From Flavobacteriales bacterium (GTDB lineage: Bacteria > Bacteroidota > Bacteroidia > Flavobacteriales > Flavobacteriaceae), in contig JABMNH010000078.1 of the NCBI GenBank assembly GCA_013205245.1, forward strand, positions 1 to 50,199: 50,199 nucleotides of DNA. The letters run 5' to 3'. A program made the translations under genes and the position numbers. Positions 41,727 to 50,068 of this stretch are shown here, in pieces (within the stretch, counting starts at the first letter, position 1; each line of letters opens with the position of its first letter). The notes beneath the pieces were generated by a model that saw only the letters and a list, made by a program, of their open reading frames with translations, did no database searches and was not told the DNA's origin.

Positions 41727-42146
41727 TTAAAATTGTTCGCGTCCAGCAAAATGGAAAGCGCCTTCAATTGCAGCGTTTTCATCACTATCTGAACCGTGAA
41801 CGGCATTTTCGCCCATAGAGGTCGCATATAATTTGCGGATGGTACCTTCGGCAGCATCAGCAGGATTGGTAGCACCAATAAGCAGTCTAAAATCTTCGAC
41901 AGCATTTTCTTTTTCTAAGATGGCTGCAACAATAGGGCCTCTGGTCATGAATGTTACCAATTCGCCAAAAAACGGACGTTCGTTATGAATGGCATAAAAA
42001 GCTTCGGCATCTCTTTGAGTCATTTGTGTCATTTTCATCGCTACAATTCTAAAACCAGCAGCGTTAATCTTTTCTAAAATAGCACCTATATGGCCATTTT
42101 CTACTGAATCTGGCTTAAGCATTGTAAATGTTCTGTTTGTAGACAT
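41727..42146 (-). CDS. ndk: Nucleoside diphosphate kinase
   Basis: Transfers gamma-phosphate from ATP to NDPs, balancing NTP/dNTP pools. It has 139 residues. The start [20 protein letters not shown] and the active-site histidine in [20 protein letters not shown] are diagnostic. Own -7 box TATTTTTG about 24 bases upstream; a terminator and a REP-like repeat follow. Confidence 0.97.
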   Translation of the reverse strand: MSTNRTFTMLKPDSVENGHIGAILEKINAAGFRIVAMKMTQMTQRDAEAFYAIHNERPFFGELVTFMTRGPIVAAILEKENAVEDFRLLIGATNPADAAEGTIRKLYATSMGENAVHGSDSDENAAIEGAFHFAGREQF

Positions 42147-42170
42147 TTTTTTATTTTTTTAAATTTTGTG

Positions 42171-42178
42171 CAAAAATA
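42171..42178 (-). promoter_or_regulatory. Putative -7 box (TATTTTTG) for ndk
   Basis: A TAnnTTTG match on the minus strand with a TTTG at 42198-42195 (16-bp spacer). Confidence 0.5.
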
Positions 42179-42211
42179 GATTTTTTTATCAAAGCAAAAA
42201 ATTAATCGCTA

Positions 42212-43246
42212 TTAATATTGCTGTGTGTAAGTTTGGTAAAGCTTATTATTTAAACCTCTTAACTCAAAAAGAGCTTTATGATTTTTAAAATCGAATTTTA
42301 TCAAACCAAAATTCTTTTTGGCAACAACATCAGAAATTCGGTATTTATTGGCTTCGCCACTATAACTTGTATAAGAATGTGTGAGACCGCTCGAAGTGAT
42401 ATCTATTAAAGGATAAGCCAAATCTGGCACATTGGTTTCTGAGATTTCTGCAATATGGCGGTCGCCCGATAAAATAATAACCCCTTTGGCTTTAGAATCG
42501 GCAATTGTTTTTTCGAGTTTTACAACCTCGTGTGGCATATTTCCCCAGGTTTCAAATCCATGTTCATAAGACAAAACTTGTATGCTACTTTCTATGATGT
42601 TAAAATCGGCTTTAGAACTGTCTAATTCTTGTTTAAGCCAGTTCCACTGCGCTTCGCCAAGCATACTACCTTCACCATAATTGTTAGGAAGATAGCGTTT
42701 TTTAGCACTTGGGTCATTTGTAAGACCTGTTCTAAAATAACGTGTGTCTAGCACGATGATTTTTATGCTATAGGTGCCAACAGGATAGATTTTACTATAA
42801 TAAACACCTTCTCTTGTACGTCTTACATCGGTGCTATCGGCATCCATAAAGTCTAAAAATAATTTCTGTACTTCATTTTTTTTAGAGTATTCAATGCCAC
42901 CATCATTCACACCATAATCATGATCGTCCCAAGTGCCAATAACAGGCACTTTTTTTAGAAATGTTTGGTAGGCAGCATCGGCTTTTTGTTTGGCATAATT
43001 TTTCTTCATAAAAGCCATGTCATAAGTATCAGAGTAAATAACATCGCCACCCCAAACCCAAACATCGGGATTGTTTTTAACGATTTCTTGCCACAGCTCA
43101 TTTGGTATTTCTTGATTGTTACAAGAACCAAAAGACAAAGTGAAATCTGAAGCATTTTTTTGATTGGCGTCAACGGTTTTAGTTGGAACTTGTGTTTGGC
43201 AAGCAATCAGGCTACTTAAACAAATTAAAGTGTATAAAAATTTCAT
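42212..43246 (-). CDS. Alkaline phosphatase D-type metallophosphoesterase lipoprotein
   Basis: A 344-residue PhoD-like enzyme with a lipoprotein signal (LICLSSLIACQTQ, Cys about 16). Metal ligands of the PhoD/calcineurin fold are visible: FGSCNNQ, VWGGDVIYSDTYD, GTWDDHDYGVNDGG and ILSGDRHIAEIS. PhoD enzymes hydrolyse phosphodiesters and monoesters using Fe/Ca. It is probably periplasmic or on the cell surface. It stands alone and divergent from nrnA. The substrate is not deducible. Confidence 0.9.
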   Translation of the reverse strand: MKFLYTLICLSSLIACQTQVPTKTVDANQKNASDFTLSFGSCNNQEIPNELWQEIVKNNPDVWVWGGDVIYSDTYDMAFMKKNYAKQKADAAYQTFLKKVPVIGTWDDHDYGVNDGGIEYSKKNEVQKLFLDFMDADSTDVRRTREGVYYSKIYPVGTYSIKIIVLDTRYFRTGLTNDPSAKKRYLPNNYGEGSMLGEAQWNWLKQELDSSKADFNIIESSIQVLSYEHGFETWGNMPHEVVKLEKTIADSKAKGVIILSGDRHIAEISETNVPDLAYPLIDITSSGLTHSYTSYSGEANKYRISDVVAKKNFGLIKFDFKNHKALFELRGLNNKLYQTYTQQY

Positions 43247-43309
43247 ATTAAAATATATTTATAAGCTGTAAATATAACCATCTATTTCATGCAAAATAGT
43301 ATTTTGTTG

Positions 43310-43317
43310 TATATTCG
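43310..43317 (+). promoter_or_regulatory. Putative -7 box (TATATTCG) for nrnA-gldI
   Basis: One base off the TAnnTTTG consensus and ending six bases before the nrnA ATG, so the transcript may be leaderless. Confidence 0.3.
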
Positions 43318-43323
43318 CATCCT

Positions 43324-44343
43324 ATGAATAATGAGACTTTTGATACTTTAAAACAACTATTATCCCAACCAAAAAAAATAGTTATTGTGCCACATCAAAA
43401 TCCAGATGGCGATGCCATGGGGTCTACTTTGGCTTTAAATATTTTTTTAAATAAATTAGGTCATGCGGCTGCTGTTGTTTCGCCAAATGATTATCCAAAA
43501 TTTTTAAAATGGCTGCCGCAATCAGACGGTGTTGTCTTTTTTGATAAAGATAACAGTAAAGCCAATATCTTGATAAATGAAGCCGAAATGGTTTTTATTC
43601 TCGATTTTAACGCTTTACACAGAACTGGCGATGCCATGGCAACAGTTTTAGAAAATTGTAAAGCCACATTTGTAATGATTGACCACCATCAGCAACCAGA
43701 TGTTTTTACAGATTTTATGTATTCTGATGTGTCAATTTGTGCTACAAGTCAAATGGTATATCATTTTATTGAACGATTGGATTATTTAGATAAAATGGAT
43801 GCCGCTATTGCGACGTGCTTATATACCGGAATTATGACCGATACAGGCTCATTTAAATATAAATCTACAACAAGTACAACACACCGTGTGGTTGCCGAAC
43901 TCATTGATTGTGGTGCAGACAACAGTGATGTTCACAGCCAAGTTTATGACAACAATTCTTATCATCAATTACAATTATTAGGTAGTGTGCTTAAAAATTT
44001 GAAAGTTTTGCCAGAATACAATACGGCTTATATGTATTTGACTGAAGCCGATAAAGACACCTATAATTTTAAAAAAGGCGATTCAGAAGGCTTTGTAAAT
44101 TACTGTTTGTCAATAGAAAATATTAACCTCGCCGCTATTTTTATAGAAGATAAAGTACAAGGTATTATTAAAATGTCTTTAAGATCTAAAGGTGATTTTT
44201 CTGTAAACGATTTTGCTAGAAATCATTTTAACGGCGGCGGCCATATAAATGCTGCTGGTGGTAGGAGTGATGTTGATTTAAAAGCGACCATTAAAAAGTT
44301 TTTAAGCGTTTTGCCGCAATACAAAAATGATTTAAATAAGTAA
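43324..44343 (+). CDS. DHH family phosphoesterase (NrnA-type oligoribonuclease/pAp phosphatase)
   Basis: A 339-residue enzyme with the DHH domain (PHQNPDGDAMGSTLAL, DFNALHRTGD, IDHHQQPD with the name-giving DHH, MTDTGSFKY) and the DHHA1 domain (FARNHFNGGGHINAAGGRS). NrnA proteins degrade short oligoribonucleotides and pAp. It is the first gene of an operon with gldI (one base gap) and a dual immunophilin (six bases). In F. johnsoniae gldI likewise sits beside a DHH-domain gene. The exact substrate is inference. Confidence 0.92.
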   Translation: MNNETFDTLKQLLSQPKKIVIVPHQNPDGDAMGSTLALNIFLNKLGHAAAVVSPNDYPKFLKWLPQSDGVVFFDKDNSKANILINEAEMVFILDFNALHRTGDAMATVLENCKATFVMIDHHQQPDVFTDFMYSDVSICATSQMVYHFIERLDYLDKMDAAIATCLYTGIMTDTGSFKYKSTTSTTHRVVAELIDCGADNSDVHSQVYDNNSYHQLQLLGSVLKNLKVLPEYNTAYMYLTEADKDTYNFKKGDSEGFVNYCLSIENINLAAIFIEDKVQGIIKMSLRSKGDFSVNDFARNHFNGGGHINAAGGRSDVDLKATIKKFLSVLPQYKNDLNK

Positions 44344-44344
44344 G

Positions 44345-44890
44345 ATGCGCTTTAATAAAATCACATTTGGTTTTGTTATTTTAATGTTTGTGGCATGCAA
44401 TAATCCTGTGCCAAGATATCCTGTTTTAAAAAATGGCGGCAATATTCTGACTTCCTCGGTAGCACATAACAAACAACTCGTCAAACTTCAAGATGCAGCT
44501 TTTAAACAAATTATAAGTGAAAATCCCAATGTGCATTTTATCAATTCTAAAAGTGGCTTTTGGTACAGCTATTTAATACAAAAAGAAGATGATAATGCAA
44601 GACCTCAAACAGGAGATGACATAGAATTTACCTATCAGGTTGCAGATTTAGAAAACCATCTTATTTATACCAAAGAAGACATAGGTTTATTGCGTTACAG
44701 AGTAGATAAAGAAGAGATTATAAATGGCCTACAACAAGGCTTAAAATTAATAAAAGAAGGCGAAGAAGTGGTGTTTTTATTTCCCTCATTTATGGCTTAC
44801 GGTGTTTTAGGCGATAGAAATAAAATAAAAACAAATCAACCTTTAATTTATACTGTATATTTGAAAAAAATTATAAATCATAAAAATTAA
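44345..44890 (+). CDS. gldI: Gliding motility-associated peptidyl-prolyl isomerase GldI
   Basis: A 181-residue lipoprotein (VILMFVACNNP, Cys about 18) required for gliding in F. johnsoniae. The C-terminal two-thirds form an FKBP domain: IEFTYQVADLENHLIYTK, then IINGLQQGLKLIKEGEEVVFLFPSFMAYG. The family VIPGW motif reads IINGL and the catalytic-type Asp of FKBP12 is not conserved, while AYG is kept, so it may act more as a chaperone than an isomerase. It lies between nrnA and a dual cyclophilin/FKBP gene in a tight operon. Confidence 0.92.
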   Translation: MRFNKITFGFVILMFVACNNPVPRYPVLKNGGNILTSSVAHNKQLVKLQDAAFKQIISENPNVHFINSKSGFWYSYLIQKEDDNARPQTGDDIEFTYQVADLENHLIYTKEDIGLLRYRVDKEEIINGLQQGLKLIKEGEEVVFLFPSFMAYGVLGDRNKIKTNQPLIYTVYLKKIINHKN

Positions 44891-44896
44891 ATAAAA

Positions 44897-45985
44897 ATGA
44901 AAAGTATTAAATGGATCTTTGTTTTAGCTGTATTAATGTCGTTTACAGCTTGTGAAAATCAAAAAACAGCCAAGTTAGATGATGGCATGTATGCCAATAT
45001 CAAAACTAATAAAGGCGAAATATTATTAAATCTTACTTTTAAAGAAACACCAGCAACTGTTGCTAATTTTGTGAGTTTGGCCGAAGGGACTAATACTTTT
45101 GTGACCGATTCTCTACTTAAAGGAAAACCATTTTATAATGGTATTAAATTCCACCGTGTTATTAAAAAGTTTATGGTGCAATGTGGCGATCCTAATTCTT
45201 TAGACACCATTGCTGGTAATGATGGTAGAGGTGGGCCAGGTTATAATTTTCAGGATGAATTCCCTAAAGATACTACAGGTAAACTACTTAGAACTTTTGA
45301 TAAAAAAGGTGTTTTAGCTATGGCAAATGCTGGCGCAAATACAAACGGGAGTCAGTTTTTTATCACACATGTGCCAACACCACATTTAAGTGGACGTCAT
45401 ACAATATTTGGTTATGTAGTAGATGGGCAAGCGGTAGTTGATACTATTGCACAAAACGATTCTATTGTTAAAGTAGAAATAATCCGAAAAGGAAAAGATG
45501 CCAAAGCTTTTGATGCCAATGCTGTACTTTCTAAAAGTCTTGACGACTTTAAAAAAGCGGCCATAGCTGTAGCTGAAAAAGCCAAAGAAGTAACTATTAA
45601 AGAAACCGAAGCTTTTATTGCTGATATGACAAAACAAGGTTATAAAACTAAAACCTACGATAACGGTTTGATTATAGCTACAGTTAAAAAAGGGAAAGGT
45701 AAAAATCCAGTGACTGGAGAATTAGTTTCTGTTGATTATACAGGCAGATCAACAACGGGTGTTGAATTTGATTCCTCTAAAGGAAAGAAACCTATTCAGT
45801 TTAATTGTAATACTGGCCGTGTAATTCCGGGTTGGGATTTTGCCCTTTTACAATTGAATGTTGGCACAAAAGCCATTTTATTTATTCCATCAAAATCAGC
45901 TTATGGCACTAGAGGTGCAGGAGGTATTATTCCGCCAAATGCCAATTTAATTTTTGATATAGAGTTGGTTAAAATAGGGAAATAA
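44897..45985 (+). CDS. Cyclophilin-FKBP dual-family peptidyl-prolyl isomerase lipoprotein
   Basis: A 362-residue lipoprotein (LAVLMSFTACEN, Cys about 19) holding two different PPIase folds. Residues about 30-180 are a cyclophilin: FHRVIKKFMVQCGDP keeps the Arg, Phe, Met and Gln of the active site, and GSQFFIT and GRHTIFG are present. A helical linker (about 205-245) follows. Residues 255-362 are an FKBP: VSVDYTGRSTTGVEFDSS, VIPGWDFALL and SAYGTRG keep Tyr, Asp, Trp and Tyr. Both sites look active. It probably folds exported proteins next to GldI. Confidence 0.93.
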   Translation: MKSIKWIFVLAVLMSFTACENQKTAKLDDGMYANIKTNKGEILLNLTFKETPATVANFVSLAEGTNTFVTDSLLKGKPFYNGIKFHRVIKKFMVQCGDPNSLDTIAGNDGRGGPGYNFQDEFPKDTTGKLLRTFDKKGVLAMANAGANTNGSQFFITHVPTPHLSGRHTIFGYVVDGQAVVDTIAQNDSIVKVEIIRKGKDAKAFDANAVLSKSLDDFKKAAIAVAEKAKEVTIKETEAFIADMTKQGYKTKTYDNGLIIATVKKGKGKNPVTGELVSVDYTGRSTTGVEFDSSKGKKPIQFNCNTGRVIPGWDFALLQLNVGTKAILFIPSKSAYGTRGAGGIIPPNANLIFDIELVKIGK

Positions 45986-46001
45986 ACCAAAATAGAATAT
46001 T

Positions 46002-46041
46002 AAAAAAAGTCCTTTCAAAGTAATTTGAAAGGACTTTTTTT
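46002..46041. terminator. Bidirectional terminator between immunophilin and meaB
   Basis: AAAAAAAGTCCTTTCAAA and TTTGAAAGGACTTTTTTT are perfect 18-bp complements with a GTAA loop. It closes the nrnA operon and, on the other strand, meaB, whose stop codon overlaps its edge. It closely resembles the ndk terminator. Confidence 0.85.
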
Positions 46042-47128
46042 AGTTTTTATAATACAATTCTAAAAGTTTTTGGGCTGCTAAAAAAGGCGTGGTTTCTTGT
46101 TTGTTAACCGATGCTAATTCCGCTTTTAAAGCCGATTTTATTTTAGGTAAGTTTTCAAAATTGATAAGAAGTTGTTGCTTTATGGTTGTTTCTAACCAAT
46201 ATTTATTTTGCAGTTTTCTATTGTCTTCAAAAAAGCCATTGCTTTTGGTTAGGTCTATATAAGATGCAATCAATTCCCAAATTTCCGAAATACCACTATT
46301 TTCTGTGGCACTACAGGTTAAAACTTTGGGTTGCCAATCGCTTTCTTTTACAGGATATAGATGCAAAGCATTGTTAAAATCGGCTTTAGCCAATTCGGCA
46401 GCTTTTTTATTGTCGCCATCAGCTTTATTAATAACAATGGCATCAGCCATTTCTATAATACCACGTTTGATGCCTTGTAATTCATCGCCAGCACCTGCCA
46501 GTTTAAGCAACAAGAAAAAATCGACCATATTATGCACATTGGTTTCAGATTGTCCCACGCCAACAGTTTCAATCAAAATAATATCAAAACCTGCGGCTTC
46601 GCACAATAAAATACTTTCGCGTGTTGCCCGAGCCACGCCACCTAAAGTAGCGCCAGAAGGCGAGGGTCTTATAAAAGCCATTTTGTCTTTCACCAAACTT
46701 TCCATGCGGGTTTTATCGCCCAAAATACTGCCTTTATTAATAGAGCTGCTAGGGTCTACAGCCAGAACTGCCACTTTTTTTCCGAGTGTGGTAAGATGCT
46801 TTCCAAAACTTTCTATAAAAGTACTTTTGCCAACACCAGGCACACCAGTAATGCCAATTCTAACCGATTTATTAGCAAAAGGCAAACAAGCTTCTAAAAG
46901 TTGCATGGCTTTTTTATGATGATTGGCATTTAGGCTTTCAACAAGTGTAATAGCACGACTTAAATAAGAAATATCGCCTTGTGTAATGTGCTTCACAAAT
47001 TCGTCAATATTGGGCTGTTGTGTCTTTTGCTGTTTTATTTTAGAAACAGAACTTTTGTGAATATTAGCAGGTTGTGGTATGCCTTCTCTCTCTGATAAAG
47101 CACTATTCTTTTTGTTGTCTAACGCCAT
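46040..47128 (-). CDS. meaB: Methylmalonyl-CoA mutase-associated GTPase (MeaB/ArgK)
   Basis: A G3E P-loop GTPase of 362 residues (from MALDNKKNSALSEREG) that loads and protects the B12 cofactor of methylmalonyl-CoA mutase. G1 is ITGVPGVGKSTFIESFG, Mg-binding is VDPSSSINKGSILGDKTRM, G3 is ETVGVGQSE and G4 is INKADGD. The frame extends 16 codons upstream to another Met (MILIKFTK), considered less likely. The mutase genes are not in the window, but mce (25.6 kb) belongs to the same pathway. Confidence 0.93.
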   Translation of the reverse strand: MALDNKKNSALSEREGIPQPANIHKSSVSKIKQQKTQQPNIDEFVKHITQGDISYLSRAITLVESLNANHHKKAMQLLEACLPFANKSVRIGITGVPGVGKSTFIESFGKHLTTLGKKVAVLAVDPSSSINKGSILGDKTRMESLVKDKMAFIRPSPSGATLGGVARATRESILLCEAAGFDIILIETVGVGQSETNVHNMVDFFLLLKLAGAGDELQGIKRGIIEMADAIVINKADGDNKKAAELAKADFNNALHLYPVKESDWQPKVLTCSATENSGISEIWELIASYIDLTKSNGFFEDNRKLQNKYWLETTIKQQLLINFENLPKIKSALKAELASVNKQETTPFLAAQKLLELYYKN

Positions 47129-47228
47129 AACAATTATTAAAACCCAATTATTTTTGGTAAATTTAATTAAAATCAAGTTAGCACTTTAATTTTATTTTTT
47201 ATAACAAAAACCTTTCTTTAAATCTTAG

Positions 47229-47236
47229 TATCTTTG
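47229..47236 (+). promoter_or_regulatory. Putative -7 box (TATCTTTG) for cysS
   Basis: An exact consensus -7 box 28 bases before the cysS ATG. No clear -33 TTTG. Confidence 0.5.
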
Positions 47237-47264
47237 AAACTTTAAAAGAAAAAACAGATATTTA

Positions 47265-48722
47265 ATGGCGCCATTAAAAATATACAATTCACTTTCTAAT
47301 ACCAAAGAAGTATTTAAACCCATTCATAAAGACAGTGTTGGCATGTATGTTTGTGGCCCAACAGTTTACAGCAATGTGCATTTGGGCAATGTGCGTACTT
47401 TTATGTCGTTTGATATGATTTTCAGGTATTTCAAACACTTGGGATATAAAGTGCGTTATGTTAGAAATATTACAGATGCGGGTCATTTAGAAGACGATTC
47501 TACCGAAGATAAAATCTCTAAAAAAGCACGTTTAGAGAAATTAGAACCTATGGAAATTGTGCAACAATACACAGTCGATTTTCATAATATTCTCGAAAAA
47601 TTCAATTTTTTAACGCCTAATATTGAGCCTACTGCCACAGGTCATATTGTTGAGCAGATTGAAGCCATAAAAACTATTATTGATAAAGGATTGGGGTACG
47701 AGGTTAACGGCTCGGTTTATTTTGATGTTGTAAAATACAATAAAGACAAACATTACGGCATTTTGTCTGGTAGAAATATCGAAGATATGATTACCAATAC
47801 CAGAGAATTAGATGGGCAATCTGAGAAAAAAAATCCACAAGATTTCGCACTTTGGAAAAAAGCCTCTCCGCAACATATTATGCGTTGGCCATCGCCTTGG
47901 AGCGACGGTTTCCCCGGATGGCATTTAGAATGTACAGTTATGAGTACTAAATATCTAGGAGAGCAGTTTGATATTCACGGTGGTGGGATGGATTTAAAAT
48001 TTCCGCATCACGAATGCGAAATTGCACAAGCCGAAGCGTGTAACAATCTTGCGCCTGTAAATTATTGGATGCACGCCAATATGTTGACTCTTAACGGAAA
48101 AAAGATGTCGAAATCTACCGGAAATAATATTTTACCAAATGAGATTTTTGATGGGTCTAATGCACTTCTTAAAAAAGCATTTACGCCAAGTGCAGTTCGT
48201 TTTTTCTGTATGCAAGCTCATTATCGCAGCATTTTAGATTTATCTAGTGATGCTTTAGAAGCTTCAGAAAAAGGCTTTAACAGATTGATGGAAGCCATTG
48301 CATTAATCCCAGAATTAAAATCAGCAAAAATGTCAACTTTTGATGTATCCGCTTGGAAAGATAAATGTTATTCAGCCCTGAATGATGATTTTAACACGCC
48401 TATTTTAATAGCACAACTTTTTGAAGCCGTTAAGCAAATTAATTTAATGAGCGAATCTAAAGCCAGTTTAACACAAACCGATTTAGATAATTTCATTAAG
48501 GCAATACATGCTTTTGTTTTTGATATTTTAGGTTTAGAAAAAGCTGGTAGCATATCACAAACTCAGGTTTTAGAAGATGTTGTTCACATGCTCATAAAAA
48601 TGAGAAATCAAGCTAGAACAGATAAAAATTGGGCTTTGTCAGATCAAATTAGAGATGAGTTAGCTGGTTATGGTGTACAACTTAAAGACGGAAAAGAAGG
48701 CACAACTTTTTCGGTTAATTAA
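47265..48722 (+). CDS. cysS: Cysteine--tRNA ligase
   Basis: A class I synthetase of 485 residues. [21 protein letters not shown] contains the zinc Cys and HLGN (HIGH motif); [26 protein letters not shown] hold further zinc ligands; [10 protein letters not shown] is the KMSKS loop. The C-terminal anticodon domain is complete. yidD follows after 76 bases. Confidence 0.98.
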   Translation: MAPLKIYNSLSNTKEVFKPIHKDSVGMYVCGPTVYSNVHLGNVRTFMSFDMIFRYFKHLGYKVRYVRNITDAGHLEDDSTEDKISKKARLEKLEPMEIVQQYTVDFHNILEKFNFLTPNIEPTATGHIVEQIEAIKTIIDKGLGYEVNGSVYFDVVKYNKDKHYGILSGRNIEDMITNTRELDGQSEKKNPQDFALWKKASPQHIMRWPSPWSDGFPGWHLECTVMSTKYLGEQFDIHGGGMDLKFPHHECEIAQAEACNNLAPVNYWMHANMLTLNGKKMSKSTGNNILPNEIFDGSNALLKKAFTPSAVRFFCMQAHYRSILDLSSDALEASEKGFNRLMEAIALIPELKSAKMSTFDVSAWKDKCYSALNDDFNTPILIAQLFEAVKQINLMSESKASLTQTDLDNFIKAIHAFVFDILGLEKAGSISQTQVLEDVVHMLIKMRNQARTDKNWALSDQIRDELAGYGVQLKDGKEGTTFSVN

Positions 48723-48798
48723 TATAATATTTTAATGACGATGTTAACGTAAGTAGAGTGAAGGCTAGTTATCACTTATAGTAATTATCCAAAAGGAA

Positions 48799-49086
48799 AT
48801 GTTAAAAAAAATACTCGCATATCCGTTTATTCTATTGGTAAAATTTTATCAAGCGGCCATATCACCCTATACGGCGTCAAGTTGCCGGTATGCGCCAACT
48901 TGTTCGCATTACACAGTAGAAGCCTTGCAAAAACATGGATTGTTTAAAGGTGGCTGGTTGGCCATAAAACGCATTGGTAGTTGTCATCCATGGGGAGGGA
49001 AAGGATATGACCCAGTGCCTGATAACAAAAAAATAAAGACCAAAAACCAACAACCTAAAACCATTAGCCACCAACCAAATATTTAA
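48799..49086 (+). CDS. yidD: Membrane protein insertion efficiency factor YidD
   Basis: A 95-residue membrane-associated protein that assists YidC-dependent insertion. Family signature is complete: [47 protein letters not shown] and [13 protein letters not shown]. The tail after residue 80 is Lys/Gln/Pro-rich and variable. An AAAGGA lies five bases before the ATG. lgt follows after 25 bases and may be in the same unit. Confidence 0.95.
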   Translation: MLKKILAYPFILLVKFYQAAISPYTASSCRYAPTCSHYTVEALQKHGLFKGGWLAIKRIGSCHPWGGKGYDPVPDNKKIKTKNQQPKTISHQPNI

Positions 49087-49111
49087 TATATTTACACATT
49101 AAAAATAAAAT

Positions 49112-49963
49112 ATGCTCGAACTAAGTATCAATTGGAATCCCTCTCCCGAACTTTTTAAAATAGGTGGTTTTGCCATTCGTTATTATAGTTTGATGTTTAT
49201 CATTGCTTTCGTTTTAGGACTTCAGTTGATGAAAAAAATGTATATAGCAGATAAAATTTCTTTAGAACATTTAGATCCGCTGTTTATGTATGTGGTTATC
49301 GCTACAATATTGGGTGCGCGTTTAGGACATGTTTTCTTTTACGATTGGGCTTATTTTCAGAATCATTTATCAGAAATTTTATTACCCATTAAACATGCGC
49401 AAGGGCAAAGCATTCTTTTTGGGTTGATTAAAAATTATACTTTCACTGGTTTTGCCGGATTGGCAAGTCATGGGGCAGCTATAGGAATTATAGCATCCTT
49501 ATATTATTATAGTAAAAAAGTTATCAAAAAACCTTTGTTGTTTATTTTAGACCGTGTAGGGATTGTTGTGGCTTTGGCAGGATTTTTTATTAGAATAGGA
49601 AACTTATTCAATTCAGAAATAATAGGAAAACCCACACATTCAAATTTTGGTATCGTTTTTCAGCAACTAGGCGAAGATTTTCCAAGACATCCAACACAAC
49701 TTTATGAGGCTTTCTCATACCTCATAATATTCTTCATCCTTTGGCGCATCTACTGGAAGACCGATAAAAAGCAACAACAAGGTTATTTGTTTGGTGTGTT
49801 TTTTGCCCTGTTATGGTCTGTAAGATTTTTAATTGAATTTTTAAAAGAACCTCAAATAGAAGAGCGTACAACATGGCTTCTTAATACGGGTCAATGGTTG
49901 AGTATCCCTTTAGTTTTAATTGGCATATACTTTGCCGTTTCTTCTGCTAAAAGACATACTTGA
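49112..49963 (+). CDS. lgt: Prolipoprotein diacylglyceryl transferase
   Basis: Adds diacylglycerol to the lipobox Cys of prolipoproteins, the first step of lipoprotein maturation. The product has 283 residues and about seven membrane segments. GARLGHVFFYDWAYF, FAGLASHGAAIG and the signature FIRIGNLFNSEIIGKPT (Arg, Asn catalytic residues) are present, with RHPTQLYEAFSY near the C-terminus. The many lipoproteins in this window (GldD, GldI, PhoD-like, the dual immunophilin) are its substrates by family logic. Confidence 0.97.
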   Translation: MLELSINWNPSPELFKIGGFAIRYYSLMFIIAFVLGLQLMKKMYIADKISLEHLDPLFMYVVIATILGARLGHVFFYDWAYFQNHLSEILLPIKHAQGQSILFGLIKNYTFTGFAGLASHGAAIGIIASLYYYSKKVIKKPLLFILDRVGIVVALAGFFIRIGNLFNSEIIGKPTHSNFGIVFQQLGEDFPRHPTQLYEAFSYLIIFFILWRIYWKTDKKQQQGYLFGVFFALLWSVRFLIEFLKEPQIEERTTWLLNTGQWLSIPLVLIGIYFAVSSAKRHT

Positions 49964-50068
49964 ATGTAAGTTTTATTAAAGGATTCTCACTTTTTTTGAT
50001 AATATTCTACAAAAATTGTTATTTTCTTAAATTAATTGTTAAGTTTGCCCCTATTATTTAGTCGAGCC
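49964..50068. other. Intergenic stretch before the IS transposase, with a possible IS end
   Basis: About 105 AT-rich bases without a gene. Just before the transposase stop lies AAGTTTGCCCC (50041-50051), a plausible part of an insertion-sequence terminal repeat, but the other end is outside the window so it cannot be confirmed. Confidence 0.25.

Noticed and set aside
41604..41792. 62-codon plus-strand frame before and over the ndk end
   Set aside because: It runs through a terminator, a dispersed repeat and antisense ndk; no coding signal.
46305..46919. 204-codon plus-strand open frame opposite meaB
   Set aside because: It lies fully within conserved GTPase motifs on the other strand and shows no protein family pattern.
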